Shown: positions 8,288 to 17,283 of the stretch, in pieces | How positions within the stretch are numbered: position 1 is the stretch's first letter | Layout: each line of letters begins with the position of its first letter | Assembly: GCA_002695005.1 (NCBI GenBank) | Contig: NZNT01000017.1 | Span: forward strand, 1-64,000 | Direction: 5' to 3' | Length of the DNA: 64,000 nt | Origin: Maritimibacter sp. | Lineage (GTDB): Bacteria; Pseudomonadota; Alphaproteobacteria; Rhodobacterales; Rhodobacteraceae | Translations under genes and position numbers: made by a program | The notes under the pieces: model-generated | Databases searched by the model: none | Told to the model about the DNA's origin: nothing | What the model saw: the letters and a program-made list of their open reading frames with translations, nothing else

Positions 8288-9103
8288 ATGGATCGCCTGT
8301 CCCTCCACCCGCTGACCGCGCTCCGCTCGACCACGTCCGAGTTCCTGGACATCGCCGGGCGGCTCGCCTGCCCGACCGTGTCGTTCTTCGTCCATGCCGG
8401 GCGCAGCGCCTGCCCCCATGTCGAAACGCTGGCCGAGGCGCGTGACCTCAAACGGCAGGCCGAGGCGCTTGGCATCCGCATTTGCAGCCTCGACGTTTTC
8501 TCCATCGGCCCCGACGGCCTGCCCGACAGCTTTGCCCATGCGCTTGACCGGGGCGCGGCGCTTGGCGGCGAACGGGTGACGGTGACGGTGGGCGACCCGG
8601 ACCTTGCCCGCGCCCGCGCCGCTCTCGACACGTTCTGCGGCATGGCGGGCGAGCGTGACCTTGCCGTGCATGTCGAATTTCACGCCTTCGGCACGCTGAA
8701 TACGCTGGCGGATGTGCGCGATTTCCTCGCCCTGGCCCCGACGGACGCGACGATCAGCGCCGACGCGCTGCATTTCTACCGCAACGAGGTTGGGCTGGAT
8801 TCGCTCCTCTCCGGCGACACCGGCCCCATCGGTCACGCCCAGATCTGCGACGGGCCGCTCACCCGGCCGCGCGACGAATGGCTGGAGGAGGCGGTGACGG
8901 ATCGCCGCCTGCCCGGTGAAGGCGACTTCGACCTCGTCACCTTCCTGCGCGCCCTGCCCCGCGACGTGATCATCGACATCGAGGCGCCGACGCTGGCCCA
9001 TCCCGGTGCCTCGGACGAAGAGCTGTGCCAGCGCGCCCTCACCGGCGCCCGCGCCCTCATGGCCCGCGCCTTTGACGACAGCGCGCAGGGGGCGACGACA
9101 TGA
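8288..9103 (+). CDS. Sugar-phosphate isomerase/epimerase-like TIM barrel protein (copy 1)
   Basis: 271 residues matching the AP-endonuclease-2/xylose-isomerase-like barrel. The C-terminal part carries GHAQICDGP and the closing strand DVIIDIEAPTL; acidic and histidine residues in HVEFHAFG and SADALHFYRN could bind a divalent metal. It is first in an operon in which each gene overlaps the next by ATGA. A paralogue ends the LIV operon at 12019-12819, suggesting that both handle related intermediates. Members act as epimerases, isomerases or lyases; the substrate is unknown. Confidence 0.78.
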   Translation: MDRLSLHPLTALRSTTSEFLDIAGRLACPTVSFFVHAGRSACPHVETLAEARDLKRQAEALGIRICSLDVFSIGPDGLPDSFAHALDRGAALGGERVTVTVGDPDLARARAALDTFCGMAGERDLAVHVEFHAFGTLNTLADVRDFLALAPTDATISADALHFYRNEVGLDSLLSGDTGPIGHAQICDGPLTRPRDEWLEEAVTDRRLPGEGDFDLVTFLRALPRDVIIDIEAPTLAHPGASDEELCQRALTGARALMARAFDDSAQGATT

Positions 9104-9765
9104 GCGAGGCGAAACCCAACAAGCGCGTCACCCTGATCGAAAAGCGCAGCGACATGTCGGACAAGGCGTTCCACGCACACTGGTCCGGCCCCCATGCCGA
9201 GATCGCGCGCGACCTGCCCGGCCTCGTCTGGTACATCCAGAACCACGTTCAATCCGTGCTCTGGCCCGCGGGCCATGTGCCGACCCATCTGGGTATCGCC
9301 GAGATCGCCTTTCGCGACCCGCGTGACATTTTCGACCGGATCGACAAGTGGGAGCGGGTCGGGGAGCTGCGCGAGGACGAGGGCCGGTTCCTGTCCACCC
9401 GCTACGGCTGCTGGACCCGCGCGCGCGGCACGGCCGTCATGCCCGCGCAACGGCGGATCGTGGTGCAGATCGGGCGACCGGACCCCGACAGGGCCGAGGC
9501 GGTCGGCCATCAGGTCGCCGAACTGGCCGCGCGGATCGACACGCACCTGCCCTGCCACGTCGAGGAGTGCATCGGGGAGTCGCCAGATGCGCTCACCGAC
9601 CCGCCCGGCTGGTTCCTGTTCGTCGAACTGCCCGTCGCCGGGGACATCGCGGATCAGCTCACCGCCGACCTCGACCAGCTTCAGGGCCTTGGCGTCAGCG
9701 CGGTCGCCCACCTCGTCCATGCCGAGGCGAAGCGCCTGCCCATCGACCTCAGCCTGACCCCATGA
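9100..9765 (+). CDS. EthD-domain (dimeric alpha/beta barrel) protein
   Basis: 221 residues. The first half has the EthD pattern FHAHWSGPHAEIARDLPGL with a histidine-rich active-site-like turn and a later paired-strand segment GIAEIAFRD. The second half, from about residue 115, may be a second ferredoxin-like barrel domain. EthD proteins occur beside oxygenases and CoA-pathway genes, some acting as isomerases or dehydratases. The start overlaps the previous stop and the stop overlaps the next start, both by ATGA. The role is not established. Confidence 0.72.
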   Translation: MSEAKPNKRVTLIEKRSDMSDKAFHAHWSGPHAEIARDLPGLVWYIQNHVQSVLWPAGHVPTHLGIAEIAFRDPRDIFDRIDKWERVGELREDEGRFLSTRYGCWTRARGTAVMPAQRRIVVQIGRPDPDRAEAVGHQVAELAARIDTHLPCHVEECIGESPDALTDPPGWFLFVELPVAGDIADQLTADLDQLQGLGVSAVAHLVHAEAKRLPIDLSLTP

Positions 9766-10172
9766 CGACCGAGCCTTTGCCCCCCGGCGAGTTCCACCTG
9801 ACGCCCGAACGTGACGACCGCGTACGCCAGATGTCCGGCGCACCCGCCCGCCTGGGCGCCCGAGCGCATCCGATCTTCGCTTTCGTCGGAGCGCTCGGCG
9901 GCCTGCCCATGCCGATCAAGGCGCTGAGCGAGTCCCTCGGCCTTGCCTTCGATCAGGGGCCGGTGCTGGCGGGTTGCGTCATCGACCTGACCCGCCCGCT
10001 CGAGGTCGGGCGGCGCTACACGGTGGCGGGCCGCGTCGAGGGGATCACGCGCAAGCCGAGCCGCCGCTTCGGTCACGCCGATCACCTGCACCTCGCCATC
10101 GCGCTTGGCGATGGTGCGCCGTTCACCGAGATACGGCTTCACATCATCTTTCCGGCAGCGGAGGCCCCATGA
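9762..10172 (+). CDS. MaoC-like hotdog protein, non-catalytic half
   Basis: 136 residues. The central HPIFAFVGALGGLPMP and the pattern of a long helix wrapped by strands fit a hotdog fold of the MaoC type, but no D-x4-H hydratase motif is present. It overlaps the next gene, a second hotdog protein that does carry a catalytic-type motif, by ATGA. Together they look like the two halves of a double-hotdog enoyl-CoA hydratase, comparable in arrangement to the ChsH1/ChsH2 steroid side-chain hydratase. The assignment rests on fold-level reading and gene order. Confidence 0.6.
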   Translation: MTTEPLPPGEFHLTPERDDRVRQMSGAPARLGARAHPIFAFVGALGGLPMPIKALSESLGLAFDQGPVLAGCVIDLTRPLEVGRRYTVAGRVEGITRKPSRRFGHADHLHLAIALGDGAPFTEIRLHIIFPAAEAP

Positions 10173-10525
10173 CCAAGTTTCCCGACACGCCCTTCGGCCC
10201 CATCTCCGGCGACGACATGGCCGCGTGGTGCGCGCTTCTGTCCGACGACAACCAGATCCACCTGTCGCGTGAGGCCGCGGAGGCCGCAGGCTTCGGCCCC
10301 AACCGCGTGAACCCCGGCCCCGCCAACCTCGCCTATCTGCTGAGTGCCGCGATGGAGGCGGACCCGGAGGCCAACGTCACCCGGATCGAAGCGCGGTTTC
10401 TGGGTAACGTGCTGGAGGACGACGACCTCACGGCCCGGAGCGACGGCGACACCGCCACGCTCACCCGCGCGGGCGAGGCTACGCCGGTCCTCACCGCCAC
10501 CTTCCGCTTCGGAGACGACACATGA
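10169..10525 (+). CDS. MaoC-like hotdog protein, catalytic half
   Basis: 118 residues from an ATG overlapping the previous stop. Near residue 25 it shows SDDNQIHLS, matching the D-x(3)-N-x-IH hydratase motif of the MaoC family, in which the Asp and His activate water for addition to an enoyl-CoA. The following FGPNRVNPGPANLAYLL forms the hot-dog helix. It is likely the active subunit of a heteromeric (R)-specific enoyl-CoA hydratase with the product of the preceding gene. The CoA ligase that follows directly suggests a CoA-thioester substrate. Confidence 0.65.
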   Translation: MTKFPDTPFGPISGDDMAAWCALLSDDNQIHLSREAAEAAGFGPNRVNPGPANLAYLLSAAMEADPEANVTRIEARFLGNVLEDDDLTARSDGDTATLTRAGEATPVLTATFRFGDDT

Positions 10526-12006
10526 GTGACCCCATCGCACAGGCTGCGGCCACCACCGTCTATCCCCTGATCTCCATGCGCGCGCGCACCACGCCCGATG
10601 CGCTGGCGCTTACCGATGGCACCACCGACCTGACGTTTCGCGAAATGCTCGACCGGGTGGACCGTTGCGCCGCCGCGCTGGCCGCGCAGGGTCTGACACG
10701 CGGTGACCGGGTCGTCGTGATCTCGGAAAACCGGATCGAATACACGCTGCTCGAACTCGCGGGCGCGAAACTGGGCCTGATGACCGCCTGCCAGAACACC
10801 CGGCTCGCGACCCCGGAACTGGCCTATTGCGCCGGGCTGGTGGAGCCTTCGCTCATCGTCGCCTCGCCCCGCTATATCGACACGGCGCGCGAGATTGCCG
10901 GGGGCGTGCCTGTCACCGGGTTCGACACCCTGTCGGCGGAGGGCGAGACGACCTGCGCCGCCCAGCCCGAGGACGGGCTGTTCATCATCTACACCTCCGG
11001 CACCACGGGCCGGCCCAAGGCCGCCGTCATCAGCCACCGCGCCCAGCTTGCCCGGATGAGCGCGATGCGCCTAGACCTCGGCATCCTGCCCGGTGACGGC
11101 TATATCTCATGGGCGCCGATGTATCACATCGGGGGGACCGAGCACCTTGTGACCGCGCTGTTGTCCGGTGCGCCGGGCTATGTCGTGGACGGGTTCGACG
11201 CGGACCGGATCATCGACGCGCTGGAGCGGTTCCCGGTCGGCTGGCTCATGCTGGTGCCCGCCACGATCGAGCCGCTGATCGACCGGCTCAAGACCCGCAA
11301 GCCTGCGATCAAGGGCGTGCGCGCCGTGGGCTGCATGGCCGACCTCGTCCCGTCCGACGAGATTGCCGAGATCACGGCGCTGGTGGATGCCCCCTACCTC
11401 GATTCCTTCGGGGCGACCGAGACGGGGATGGGGCCACTGTCGGGCAACCTGATCCCCGCTGGCACGCGACCCACGACATTCCCCAAGCGTCTGACCATGC
11501 TGACCGAACTGCGCCTGTGCGACGCCACGGGCCGCGACGTGCCCGACGGTGAACCCGGCGAAGCCTGGGTGCGCGGGCCGACGGTGTTCTCTGGCTACTG
11601 GAACAACGCCGAGGTGAACGCCAAGGATTTCGCCGACGGCTGGTTCCACATGGGCGACATGTTCCGGCGCGATCCCGAGGGCTACATCTTCGTCGGCCGC
11701 TCCAAGTATCTGATCAAGTCGGGGGGTGAGAACATTTACCCCGCCGAGATCGAGCGCGTCCTGCTCTCGGACCCGCGCGTGGCCGACGCCATCGTCGTGC
11801 GCAAGGCAGACGACAAATGGGGTGAGGTGCCGGTGGCCGTGATCGTGCGCGCCTCCGACATGAGCGAGGAGGACGTGACCACGCTCTGCCGCGCCCAGCT
11901 TGCCGGATACAAACGGCCCAAGGGCGTGCTGTTCGTGGGGATGGACGACCTGCCGCGGTCCGTCAGCGGCAAGATCCTGCGCGAAGAGGTCGAGAAACTG
12001 GTGTAG
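10522..12006 (+). CDS. AMP-forming acyl-CoA ligase (copy 1)
   Basis: 494 residues with all adenylate-forming motifs: the P-loop IIYTSGTTGRPKAAV near residue 155, the A5 motif DSFGATETGMG, the hinge region FVGRSKYLIKSGGENIYPAEIE, and the C-terminal lysine motif PRSVSGKILREE. It is the fifth and last gene of the coupled operon and converges on the LIV operon, ending 12 bases from it. It activates a carboxylic acid to its CoA thioester with ATP. The acid is not predictable; the hotdog neighbours suggest that an enoyl acid is formed afterward. Confidence 0.92.
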   Translation: MSDPIAQAAATTVYPLISMRARTTPDALALTDGTTDLTFREMLDRVDRCAAALAAQGLTRGDRVVVISENRIEYTLLELAGAKLGLMTACQNTRLATPELAYCAGLVEPSLIVASPRYIDTAREIAGGVPVTGFDTLSAEGETTCAAQPEDGLFIIYTSGTTGRPKAAVISHRAQLARMSAMRLDLGILPGDGYISWAPMYHIGGTEHLVTALLSGAPGYVVDGFDADRIIDALERFPVGWLMLVPATIEPLIDRLKTRKPAIKGVRAVGCMADLVPSDEIAEITALVDAPYLDSFGATETGMGPLSGNLIPAGTRPTTFPKRLTMLTELRLCDATGRDVPDGEPGEAWVRGPTVFSGYWNNAEVNAKDFADGWFHMGDMFRRDPEGYIFVGRSKYLIKSGGENIYPAEIERVLLSDPRVADAIVVRKADDKWGEVPVAVIVRASDMSEEDVTTLCRAQLAGYKRPKGVLFVGMDDLPRSVSGKILREEVEKLV

Positions 12007-12018
12007 CGGCGCGGTCGC

Positions 12019-12819
12019 TCAGCCGGGTTCGACAAGCGCGCGGCTCGCATCGACAAGCCGTTGCGCGCGCTCGACCGGCCCCACGCCCGCTTTCGCCAGC
12101 CGCTTCATCGGCACTTCCATGTCGATGGGCGTGTTCGGCGGAAGGGCCGCAAGGAAATCGGCAAGCGGAAACGCCCCCTCGCCCGGTATCCCGCGATCCT
12201 CGACCGCCTCGCCGAACGGGCTTTTAGGGGCCTCCATCGGCCCGTCGCAAATCTGCGCGGCCCCGATCAGGCCGGGGTCGGTGGCGACAAGGTCGGCGAC
12301 CGTGCCCCCGGTGCGAAACAGGTGGAGCGGATCGACCAGCAGGCTCAGGTTGTCATGGCCGATGTCCAGCAACAGCCCCTCGCCCGCCCCGATGGAACGA
12401 CATTCGGAGAACTTCATGAACTCGATGCTTACGGCGATGCCCCGCGCGGCGGCGGCATCGGCCAGCGCGCCAAGACCATCCGAGGCCCGGCCCCGGTCAC
12501 TGTCCTGCACCAGGGCGGTGAGGCGCGTCGCCCCGATCTCGGCCCCGAGGTCGAGCGCTGCTGAGAAATCCACAACCTTCGTCTCCGGCCCGATCGAAAA
12601 CACCTCGACATTGTGGACACCAACGCCCGAGTCGCTGCACGCGGTGCGGAACGCGGCGACGTCTTCGCGGGTCACACGCGGAAAGATGTCGAGATCGGGC
12701 GACGGCGGGGTGACGAACACTGACACGGTATCCACGCCGACCGCCCGCGCCACGGCCGGAAGATCGACCGGCTTCACGTCGCGCAGGCTCAGTTGATGCA
12801 GGGCGAGACGGGTCATCAT
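12019..12819 (-). CDS. Sugar-phosphate isomerase/epimerase-like TIM barrel protein (copy 2)
   Basis: 266 residues, a paralogue of the protein at 8288-9103: both start with a short strand, share the central GVHNVEVFSIGPET/ICSLDVFSIGPDG type segment, the AQICDGP strand, and the RGIPGEGAFPLADFLAALP stretch. Glu and His residues in SIEFMKFSE and VDPLHLFRTGG are candidate metal ligands. It is the last gene of the LIV transporter operon and its start overlaps the livF stop by ATGA, which ties its substrate to the transported compound. Isomerase or epimerase activity is inferred from fold. Confidence 0.78.
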   Translation of the reverse strand: MMTRLALHQLSLRDVKPVDLPAVARAVGVDTVSVFVTPPSPDLDIFPRVTREDVAAFRTACSDSGVGVHNVEVFSIGPETKVVDFSAALDLGAEIGATRLTALVQDSDRGRASDGLGALADAAAARGIAVSIEFMKFSECRSIGAGEGLLLDIGHDNLSLLVDPLHLFRTGGTVADLVATDPGLIGAAQICDGPMEAPKSPFGEAVEDRGIPGEGAFPLADFLAALPPNTPIDMEVPMKRLAKAGVGPVERAQRLVDASRALVEPG

Positions 12820-13523
12820 GCGCCCAGGTAGCTGTCGATGACGGCCTTGTTGCCGGCCAGCTCGGAACTCGCGCCCTCGAACGAAATCTGACCCCGGTCG
12901 AGCACATAGGCCCGGCTCGTCGCCTCAAGCGCCCGGTGCGCGTTCTGTTCGACGAGAAGCACGGTCAGCCCCTCGGCGTTCAGCTTTTTCAGCGCGTCGA
13001 ACACCTGATCGGTGATGAGCGGCGACAGGCCCAGCGACGGCTCGTCGAGCAACAACAGGTGCGGCCCGCCCATCAGCGCGCGCCCGATGGCGAGCATCTG
13101 CTGCTGACCGCCCGACAGGGTGCCCGAGATCTGGTCGCGGCGCTCTTCGAGCACCGGAAACAGCTCATACACATGGTCGAGCGAATAGATCGTCTTGCGT
13201 TTGCCGCGCGCGATGAGGCCGACCTGGAGGTTCTCGTAAACGCTCATGTCCGACAGAACCTGCCGCCCCTCGGGCACATGCAACAGCCCCGACCGCGACA
13301 CCGCGTAGGGCGACATGCCCCTGGTGTCGGTGCCCTCGAAAATGACCTCGCCCGACTTGCGCTTGACCACGTTGGACAGCGCATTGAGCAGCGTCGATTT
13401 CCCCGCGCCGTTGGAACCGATGAGCGCGACCATCTCGCCCTCTTCGACACGCAGCGACACACCGCGCAGCGCCTTTACGCCGCCATAGGAAACATGCAGA
13501 TCGTTGATCGTGAGTGTGGTCAT
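12816..13523 (-). CDS. livF: LIV-type ABC transporter ATP-binding protein LivF
   Basis: 235 residues from an ATG one base after the livG stop; a longer reading would start inside livG. The Walker A GSNGAGKST, signature LSGGQQQMLAIGRALM and Walker B LLLDEPSLGLSP are intact. The lack of the extra C-terminal segment seen in LivG and the KALRGVSLRVEEGE start fit the LivF subfamily. It pairs with LivG to power uptake through LivH/LivM in the inner membrane. These transporters also import aromatic and other organic acids, so leucine uptake should not be assumed. Confidence 0.93.
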   Translation of the reverse strand: MTTLTINDLHVSYGGVKALRGVSLRVEEGEMVALIGSNGAGKSTLLNALSNVVKRKSGEVIFEGTDTRGMSPYAVSRSGLLHVPEGRQVLSDMSVYENLQVGLIARGKRKTIYSLDHVYELFPVLEERRDQISGTLSGGQQQMLAIGRALMGGPHLLLLDEPSLGLSPLITDQVFDALKKLNAEGLTVLLVEQNAHRALEATSRAYVLDRGQISFEGASSELAGNKAVIDSYLGA

Positions 13524-13524
13524 G

Positions 13525-14289
13525 TCAGTGCCCCGATGTTCCGATATAGGCCGCAATGACCTGTGGGTCGCTGGTGACGGTCTCCGGGCTGCCCGAGGCG
13601 ATCATGCGACCGCTGTCGAGCACATAGACCTGTTTGCACAGGCGGGTGACGAAGCCGACGTTATGTTCGATCAGCAACAGAGCCATGCCACTTTCGGCAA
13701 GCTCGCGGAAGATGGTTGCAAGCTCGTCGCTCTCGACATCGTTCATGCCCGCCACCGGCTCGTCAAGCAGGACGATGTCCGGCTCGGCGGCGATGGCGCG
13801 CATCATCTCGACCCGGCGCTGGTGGCCATAGGCAAGGTTGCCCGCCTCGTATTCCGCGTAATCCTCCATGCGGAAACGCCGCAGCAGATCCCACGCCTTC
13901 TCCTCGAACCGCTGGGTGTCGCGGCGTGCGGAGGGAAGGCCCAGAAGCTGGCTCAGGATCGACGCTTCTTCGCGCCGGTGAAACCCGATCAGCACGTTTT
14001 CCAGAACCGTGGCCTCGGGCAGAAGCCGGATGTTCTGGAACGTGCGCGCCACGCCCTTGCGCGCCACCACGTCGGCCCGGTCGGTGGCAAGGCTCACGCC
14101 ATCCACCGTGATGTCGCCCTCGGTCAGGGCCAGCACGCCGGAGATCATGTTGACCACCGTCGACTTGCCCGCGCCGTTGGGTCCGATCAGCCCCGTGATC
14201 TCACCCGGACGCACCTCCATCGTCACCTCGTCGACCGCCTTCAGACCGCCGAAGTGCTTGGCCACGTTATCAAGATGTAGAGACGGCAT
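13525..14289 (-). CDS. livG: LIV-type ABC transporter ATP-binding protein LivG
   Basis: 254 residues with Walker A GPNGAGKST, the LivG-typical degenerate signature LAYGHQRRVEMMRAIA in place of LSGGQ, and Walker B IVLLDEPVAGMNDVE. The insert between Walker A and the signature and the Gly-rich end (SGSPETVTSDPQVIAAYIG) are characteristic of LivG. It overlaps the end of livM by 20 bases, so translation is probably coupled. It acts with LivF at the cytoplasmic face of the importer. Confidence 0.93.
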   Translation of the reverse strand: MPSLHLDNVAKHFGGLKAVDEVTMEVRPGEITGLIGPNGAGKSTVVNMISGVLALTEGDITVDGVSLATDRADVVARKGVARTFQNIRLLPEATVLENVLIGFHRREEASILSQLLGLPSARRDTQRFEEKAWDLLRRFRMEDYAEYEAGNLAYGHQRRVEMMRAIAAEPDIVLLDEPVAGMNDVESDELATIFRELAESGMALLLIEHNVGFVTRLCKQVYVLDSGRMIASGSPETVTSDPQVIAAYIGTSGH

Positions 14290-15172
14290 CGCGGGCCTCC
14301 TTTTCGCTGGCGCGCTTCTGCTGTTGCCGCGCCTGTTTGCGGCGGCGGAACCAGAACACGATCTCGTCGCCCACGCCGTTGGGCAGGAAGGTGATGACGA
14401 GGATCAGGATGACCCCGTTCACGGCCTGCCGGTTCTCGGCCAGAGGCCGGGCGATCTCGGGCAGCAGCGCCATGATGAGCGCCCCCATGATCGGGCCAAG
14501 CAGCGTGGTGCGCCCGCCAAGGATCACGACCGTCAGGATGTTGACGATAAAGGCGAAGCCATAGTTATGCGGCTCGATCTGGAAGGTGTAGAGGCTCTGA
14601 AGCCCGCCGAACAGACCACCGAGCGCACCCGACAGGATGAACGCGATGATGTGGTACTTGCCGATGTTCACACCCAGCGACGAGGCCACGCTTTCCTCTT
14701 GCCGGAGCGCGTTGAACACGCGCCCCATGCCGGAACGGCCGATGTTCCACAGGACGTACATGGTGACCGCCACGACGGCGAGAAGGATCCATGTATTCAC
14801 CTCTCGCGGGATGCCCACGATGCCAAGCGCACCGCCGGTGAACCCCTCGCCATAAAGCAGAAGCGACAGGATGATCTGCACGAAGGCCAGTGTCGCGATT
14901 GCCTGGAACGCGCCGCGCAGACGGGCCAGCGGCAGGGCCAGAACGCCCCCGACGGCAGCGGCCAGCGCGGTGCCCAGGATCACGGTCAGGAAGATCGGGA
15001 TGCCGGTCTTGGTGGCAAGGATCGCCACACAGTAAGACCCGAGGGCCGCAAAGCCTGCCGTCGCGATCGAGAAGACCCCGGCCCGCAGCGCGATCTGCTG
15101 GCTGTAGCCGAACCCGACCGACAACAGGAAGAAGTCGATGATGGGCTGGTAGGCAAGGTAGAACTGCATCAT
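14270..15172 (-). CDS. livM: LIV-type ABC transporter permease LivM
   Basis: 300 residues with about nine hydrophobic segments. It has the family's central GRSGMGRVFNALRQEESVASSLGVN loop, the conserved cytoplasmic coupling region that contacts the ATPases, and the IILGGRTTLLGPIMGALI segment near the end. The tail is basic and extends beyond the last helix. The start overlaps the livH stop by ATGA. It forms the membrane channel together with LivH. Confidence 0.92.
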   Translation of the reverse strand: MMQFYLAYQPIIDFFLLSVGFGYSQQIALRAGVFSIATAGFAALGSYCVAILATKTGIPIFLTVILGTALAAAVGGVLALPLARLRGAFQAIATLAFVQIILSLLLYGEGFTGGALGIVGIPREVNTWILLAVVAVTMYVLWNIGRSGMGRVFNALRQEESVASSLGVNIGKYHIIAFILSGALGGLFGGLQSLYTFQIEPHNYGFAFIVNILTVVILGGRTTLLGPIMGALIMALLPEIARPLAENRQAVNGVILILVITFLPNGVGDEIVFWFRRRKQARQQQKRASEKEARDAVSTS

Positions 15173-16059
15173 TGGCGGGTACCCCCTGCGACGGCATTGA
15201 TGTCACCGAACAACCCGTTCGGTCGCACCAGAAGCACGAGGAACAGCAATCCGAAGATGATGGCGTCCGTCAGACCCGAGGGCAGATAGGCGACGGTTAG
15301 CGATTGCGCCACGCCCAGCATGAGCGACGCGATGATCGCGCCTTGCACGCTGCCCAGACCGCCGATCACGACGACCACGAAGGCGCGCAGCATATATGGC
15401 TCGCCCATCAGGAACTGGATCGAGTTGAACAAAAGCCCGATGAGAACGCCCGCCAGCCCGGCCAGCGCCCCGGCGATGAAGAAGGTCTGAAGGTAAACGC
15501 TCTGCGCGTTCACACCCAACAGGGCCGCCGCGCGCTCGTTCGTTGCGACGGCGCGCACCTGCCGCCCGAAAGTGGTCTTTTTCAGGTAGAAGATCAGGGC
15601 CGCCACCAGCACCGCGACGGTCGCGAGGATCACGATCTGCAACAGCGAGATGCGCAGGCCGAAGATGTCGTAGAACTGGATCGGGAACGTCCCGAACGGA
15701 AAGTTGAGAACCTGCGTGTTCGACACCTGCTGCGCGATGGACACGAGGATCAGGTCGACGCCGATGGACGACACGAGCGCCGGAAACTCGGCATTGCCGC
15801 GCTTGCGCAGGGTACGGAAGGCGATGAGGTCGATCAGGATCGCGATCAGGCCCGTGGCCAGCATCGAAAAGCCGATGGCCATGACGAAGGGCAGCCCGCT
15901 GATCGTGCAGTAGTACGCGATGAACGCGCCCGCCATGAACGTCGCGCCATGCGCGAAGTTGAGGAGTTTCTGAACCCCGAAGATCAGGGTGAAACCCAGT
16001 GAGAAGAGCGCGTAGACCGACCCGGAGACCAGCCCGTTCAGGATTTGCTGTGTTAGCAT
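15169..16059 (-). CDS. livH: LIV-type ABC transporter permease LivH
   Basis: 296 residues from the ATG at 16059, which has AGGTGG 5 bases upstream; a GTG three codons earlier is possible but fits the ribosome site less well. The N-terminus LTQQILNGLVSGSVYALFSLG and the coupling loop FGRQVRAVATNERAAALLGVN are typical of LivH. About eight membrane segments are visible. It follows livK after a hairpin-bearing spacer and precedes livM with overlap, so it belongs to the same transcription unit. Confidence 0.92.
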   Translation of the reverse strand: MLTQQILNGLVSGSVYALFSLGFTLIFGVQKLLNFAHGATFMAGAFIAYYCTISGLPFVMAIGFSMLATGLIAILIDLIAFRTLRKRGNAEFPALVSSIGVDLILVSIAQQVSNTQVLNFPFGTFPIQFYDIFGLRISLLQIVILATVAVLVAALIFYLKKTTFGRQVRAVATNERAAALLGVNAQSVYLQTFFIAGALAGLAGVLIGLLFNSIQFLMGEPYMLRAFVVVVIGGLGSVQGAIIASLMLGVAQSLTVAYLPSGLTDAIIFGLLFLVLLVRPNGLFGDINAVAGGTRQ

Positions 16060-16081
16060 GCCATCCACCTGTTGTGGGGAG

Positions 16082-16138
16082 CCTGTCCCCGATAGACGAA
16101 TAAGGGGCGGCGGCGGACCGCCACCCCTTTGGGACAGG
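16082..16138 (-). terminator. Hairpin between livK and livH
   Basis: Nested inverted repeats fill the 81-base spacer: outer arms CCTGTCCC (16082-16089) and GGGACAGG (16131-16138), and an inner stem built from AAGGGG-GGCGG and CCGCC-CCCCTT (16102-16129). No long T tract follows, so it probably sets the higher level of the receptor message relative to the permease genes. Confidence 0.65.
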
Positions 16139-16140
16139 GT

Positions 16141-17283
16141 TTACTCAGGCGCGACGGTGAATTCACCGTCTTTGACCTGAAGAACCTTCATGCCGAAGAA
16201 GGGCACGCGCTCTTCGTCCAGGGTGTAGGTATGCGTTCCGACGACGACCGGAACGTCCTTCTGCTCGCCAAGCGCATCACGCACACCTTCGCGGGTGGCA
16301 TTGCCGGCTTCGGCGGCGTCACGGATCGCATGTGCCACGACCTGCATCCCGGAATAGCCCATCGCGTTCCATTCATCGGCCGGGAAGCCCATCTTCTCTT
16401 CGAAGTTTTCCGCGAAGGCCGACGAGAATTCGTTGTCGCCACCCGGCACCCAGGCACCGATCAGGTAGACGCCTTCGACAGCCGCTCCGCCCTTCTCGAT
16501 GAAGGTCGGCGACGCGAACGCGTTGTGACCGAGGATGGCGGTATCGGGGTCGAGCCCGGCCTGTTTGAGTTGGAGGATGATGTTGGCCCCCTGCGCGGCC
16601 GGCGTGCCGACGAAGACGCAGTCCTGATCCGACGAGGCGACCTTGGTGGCCAGCGCCGAGAAGTCGCTGTCGGCCAGCGCCACACCGTCGTTCGACACGA
16701 TCTCGACACCCGCTTCGGTGATGAGGTCTTCATACATCCGTTGAAGCGCGACATAGGCTTCGTTGTCCTTCACGCCGATGACGGCGCAGGTTTCGACGCC
16801 CAGCGTTTCGGCGGTGTAATCCGCGATGAAGGGCATCGTGATGCTGGCGGGCTGGGTCATGATGAACGACCACGGGCCGTTTTCCAGCACTTCCATCGAG
16901 TTCGTCGTGGTCATGACCGGGAATTCCCGCTCGTTCGCCACGTTAGCCCCCGCAAGCGCGACCGAACCCGAGGTCGGGCCCATCACCATCAGCGTCGCCG
17001 GATCGGCGGCGAGGCGCGTGATCAGCGACAGCGTCTGGGTGCGGTCGGTCGCGTCATCCTCGACGGAGAAGACCAGCTTGTTGCCCTCGCCGAAGAACCC
17101 CTGTTCGTTCAGCTCTTCGGCGGCCAGAACGGCCCCGTCGGCCACGTTCTTGCCGATAAAGGCCGCGCCGCCCGTGAGCGACTGAAGAATCACGGCCTTG
17201 TAGTCTTCTGCATGCGCAGAAGCGCCTGCGAGCATCATGGCGGCAGCACTGGTTGCCGTGAGCATAAGTGATTGCGTTTTCAT
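16141..17283 (-). CDS. livK: LIV-type ABC transporter substrate-binding protein
   Basis: 380 residues from the ATG with GGGAGG 5 bases upstream. A Sec signal peptide is visible (LMLTATSAAAMMLAGASAHA, cut likely after AHA). The mature protein has the periplasmic type I fold: the opening VILQSLTGGAAFIGKNVADGA, the ligand loop VMGPTSGSVALAGANVANE, and the late GYSGMQVVAHAI. It is the first gene of the operon livK-H-M-G-F-TIM barrel. The ligand could be an amino acid or an aromatic or alicyclic acid; the catabolic surroundings favour an acid. Confidence 0.92.
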   Translation of the reverse strand: MKTQSLMLTATSAAAMMLAGASAHAEDYKAVILQSLTGGAAFIGKNVADGAVLAAEELNEQGFFGEGNKLVFSVEDDATDRTQTLSLITRLAADPATLMVMGPTSGSVALAGANVANEREFPVMTTTNSMEVLENGPWSFIMTQPASITMPFIADYTAETLGVETCAVIGVKDNEAYVALQRMYEDLITEAGVEIVSNDGVALADSDFSALATKVASSDQDCVFVGTPAAQGANIILQLKQAGLDPDTAILGHNAFASPTFIEKGGAAVEGVYLIGAWVPGGDNEFSSAFAENFEEKMGFPADEWNAMGYSGMQVVAHAIRDAAEAGNATREGVRDALGEQKDVPVVVGTHTYTLDEERVPFFGMKVLQVKDGEFTVAPE

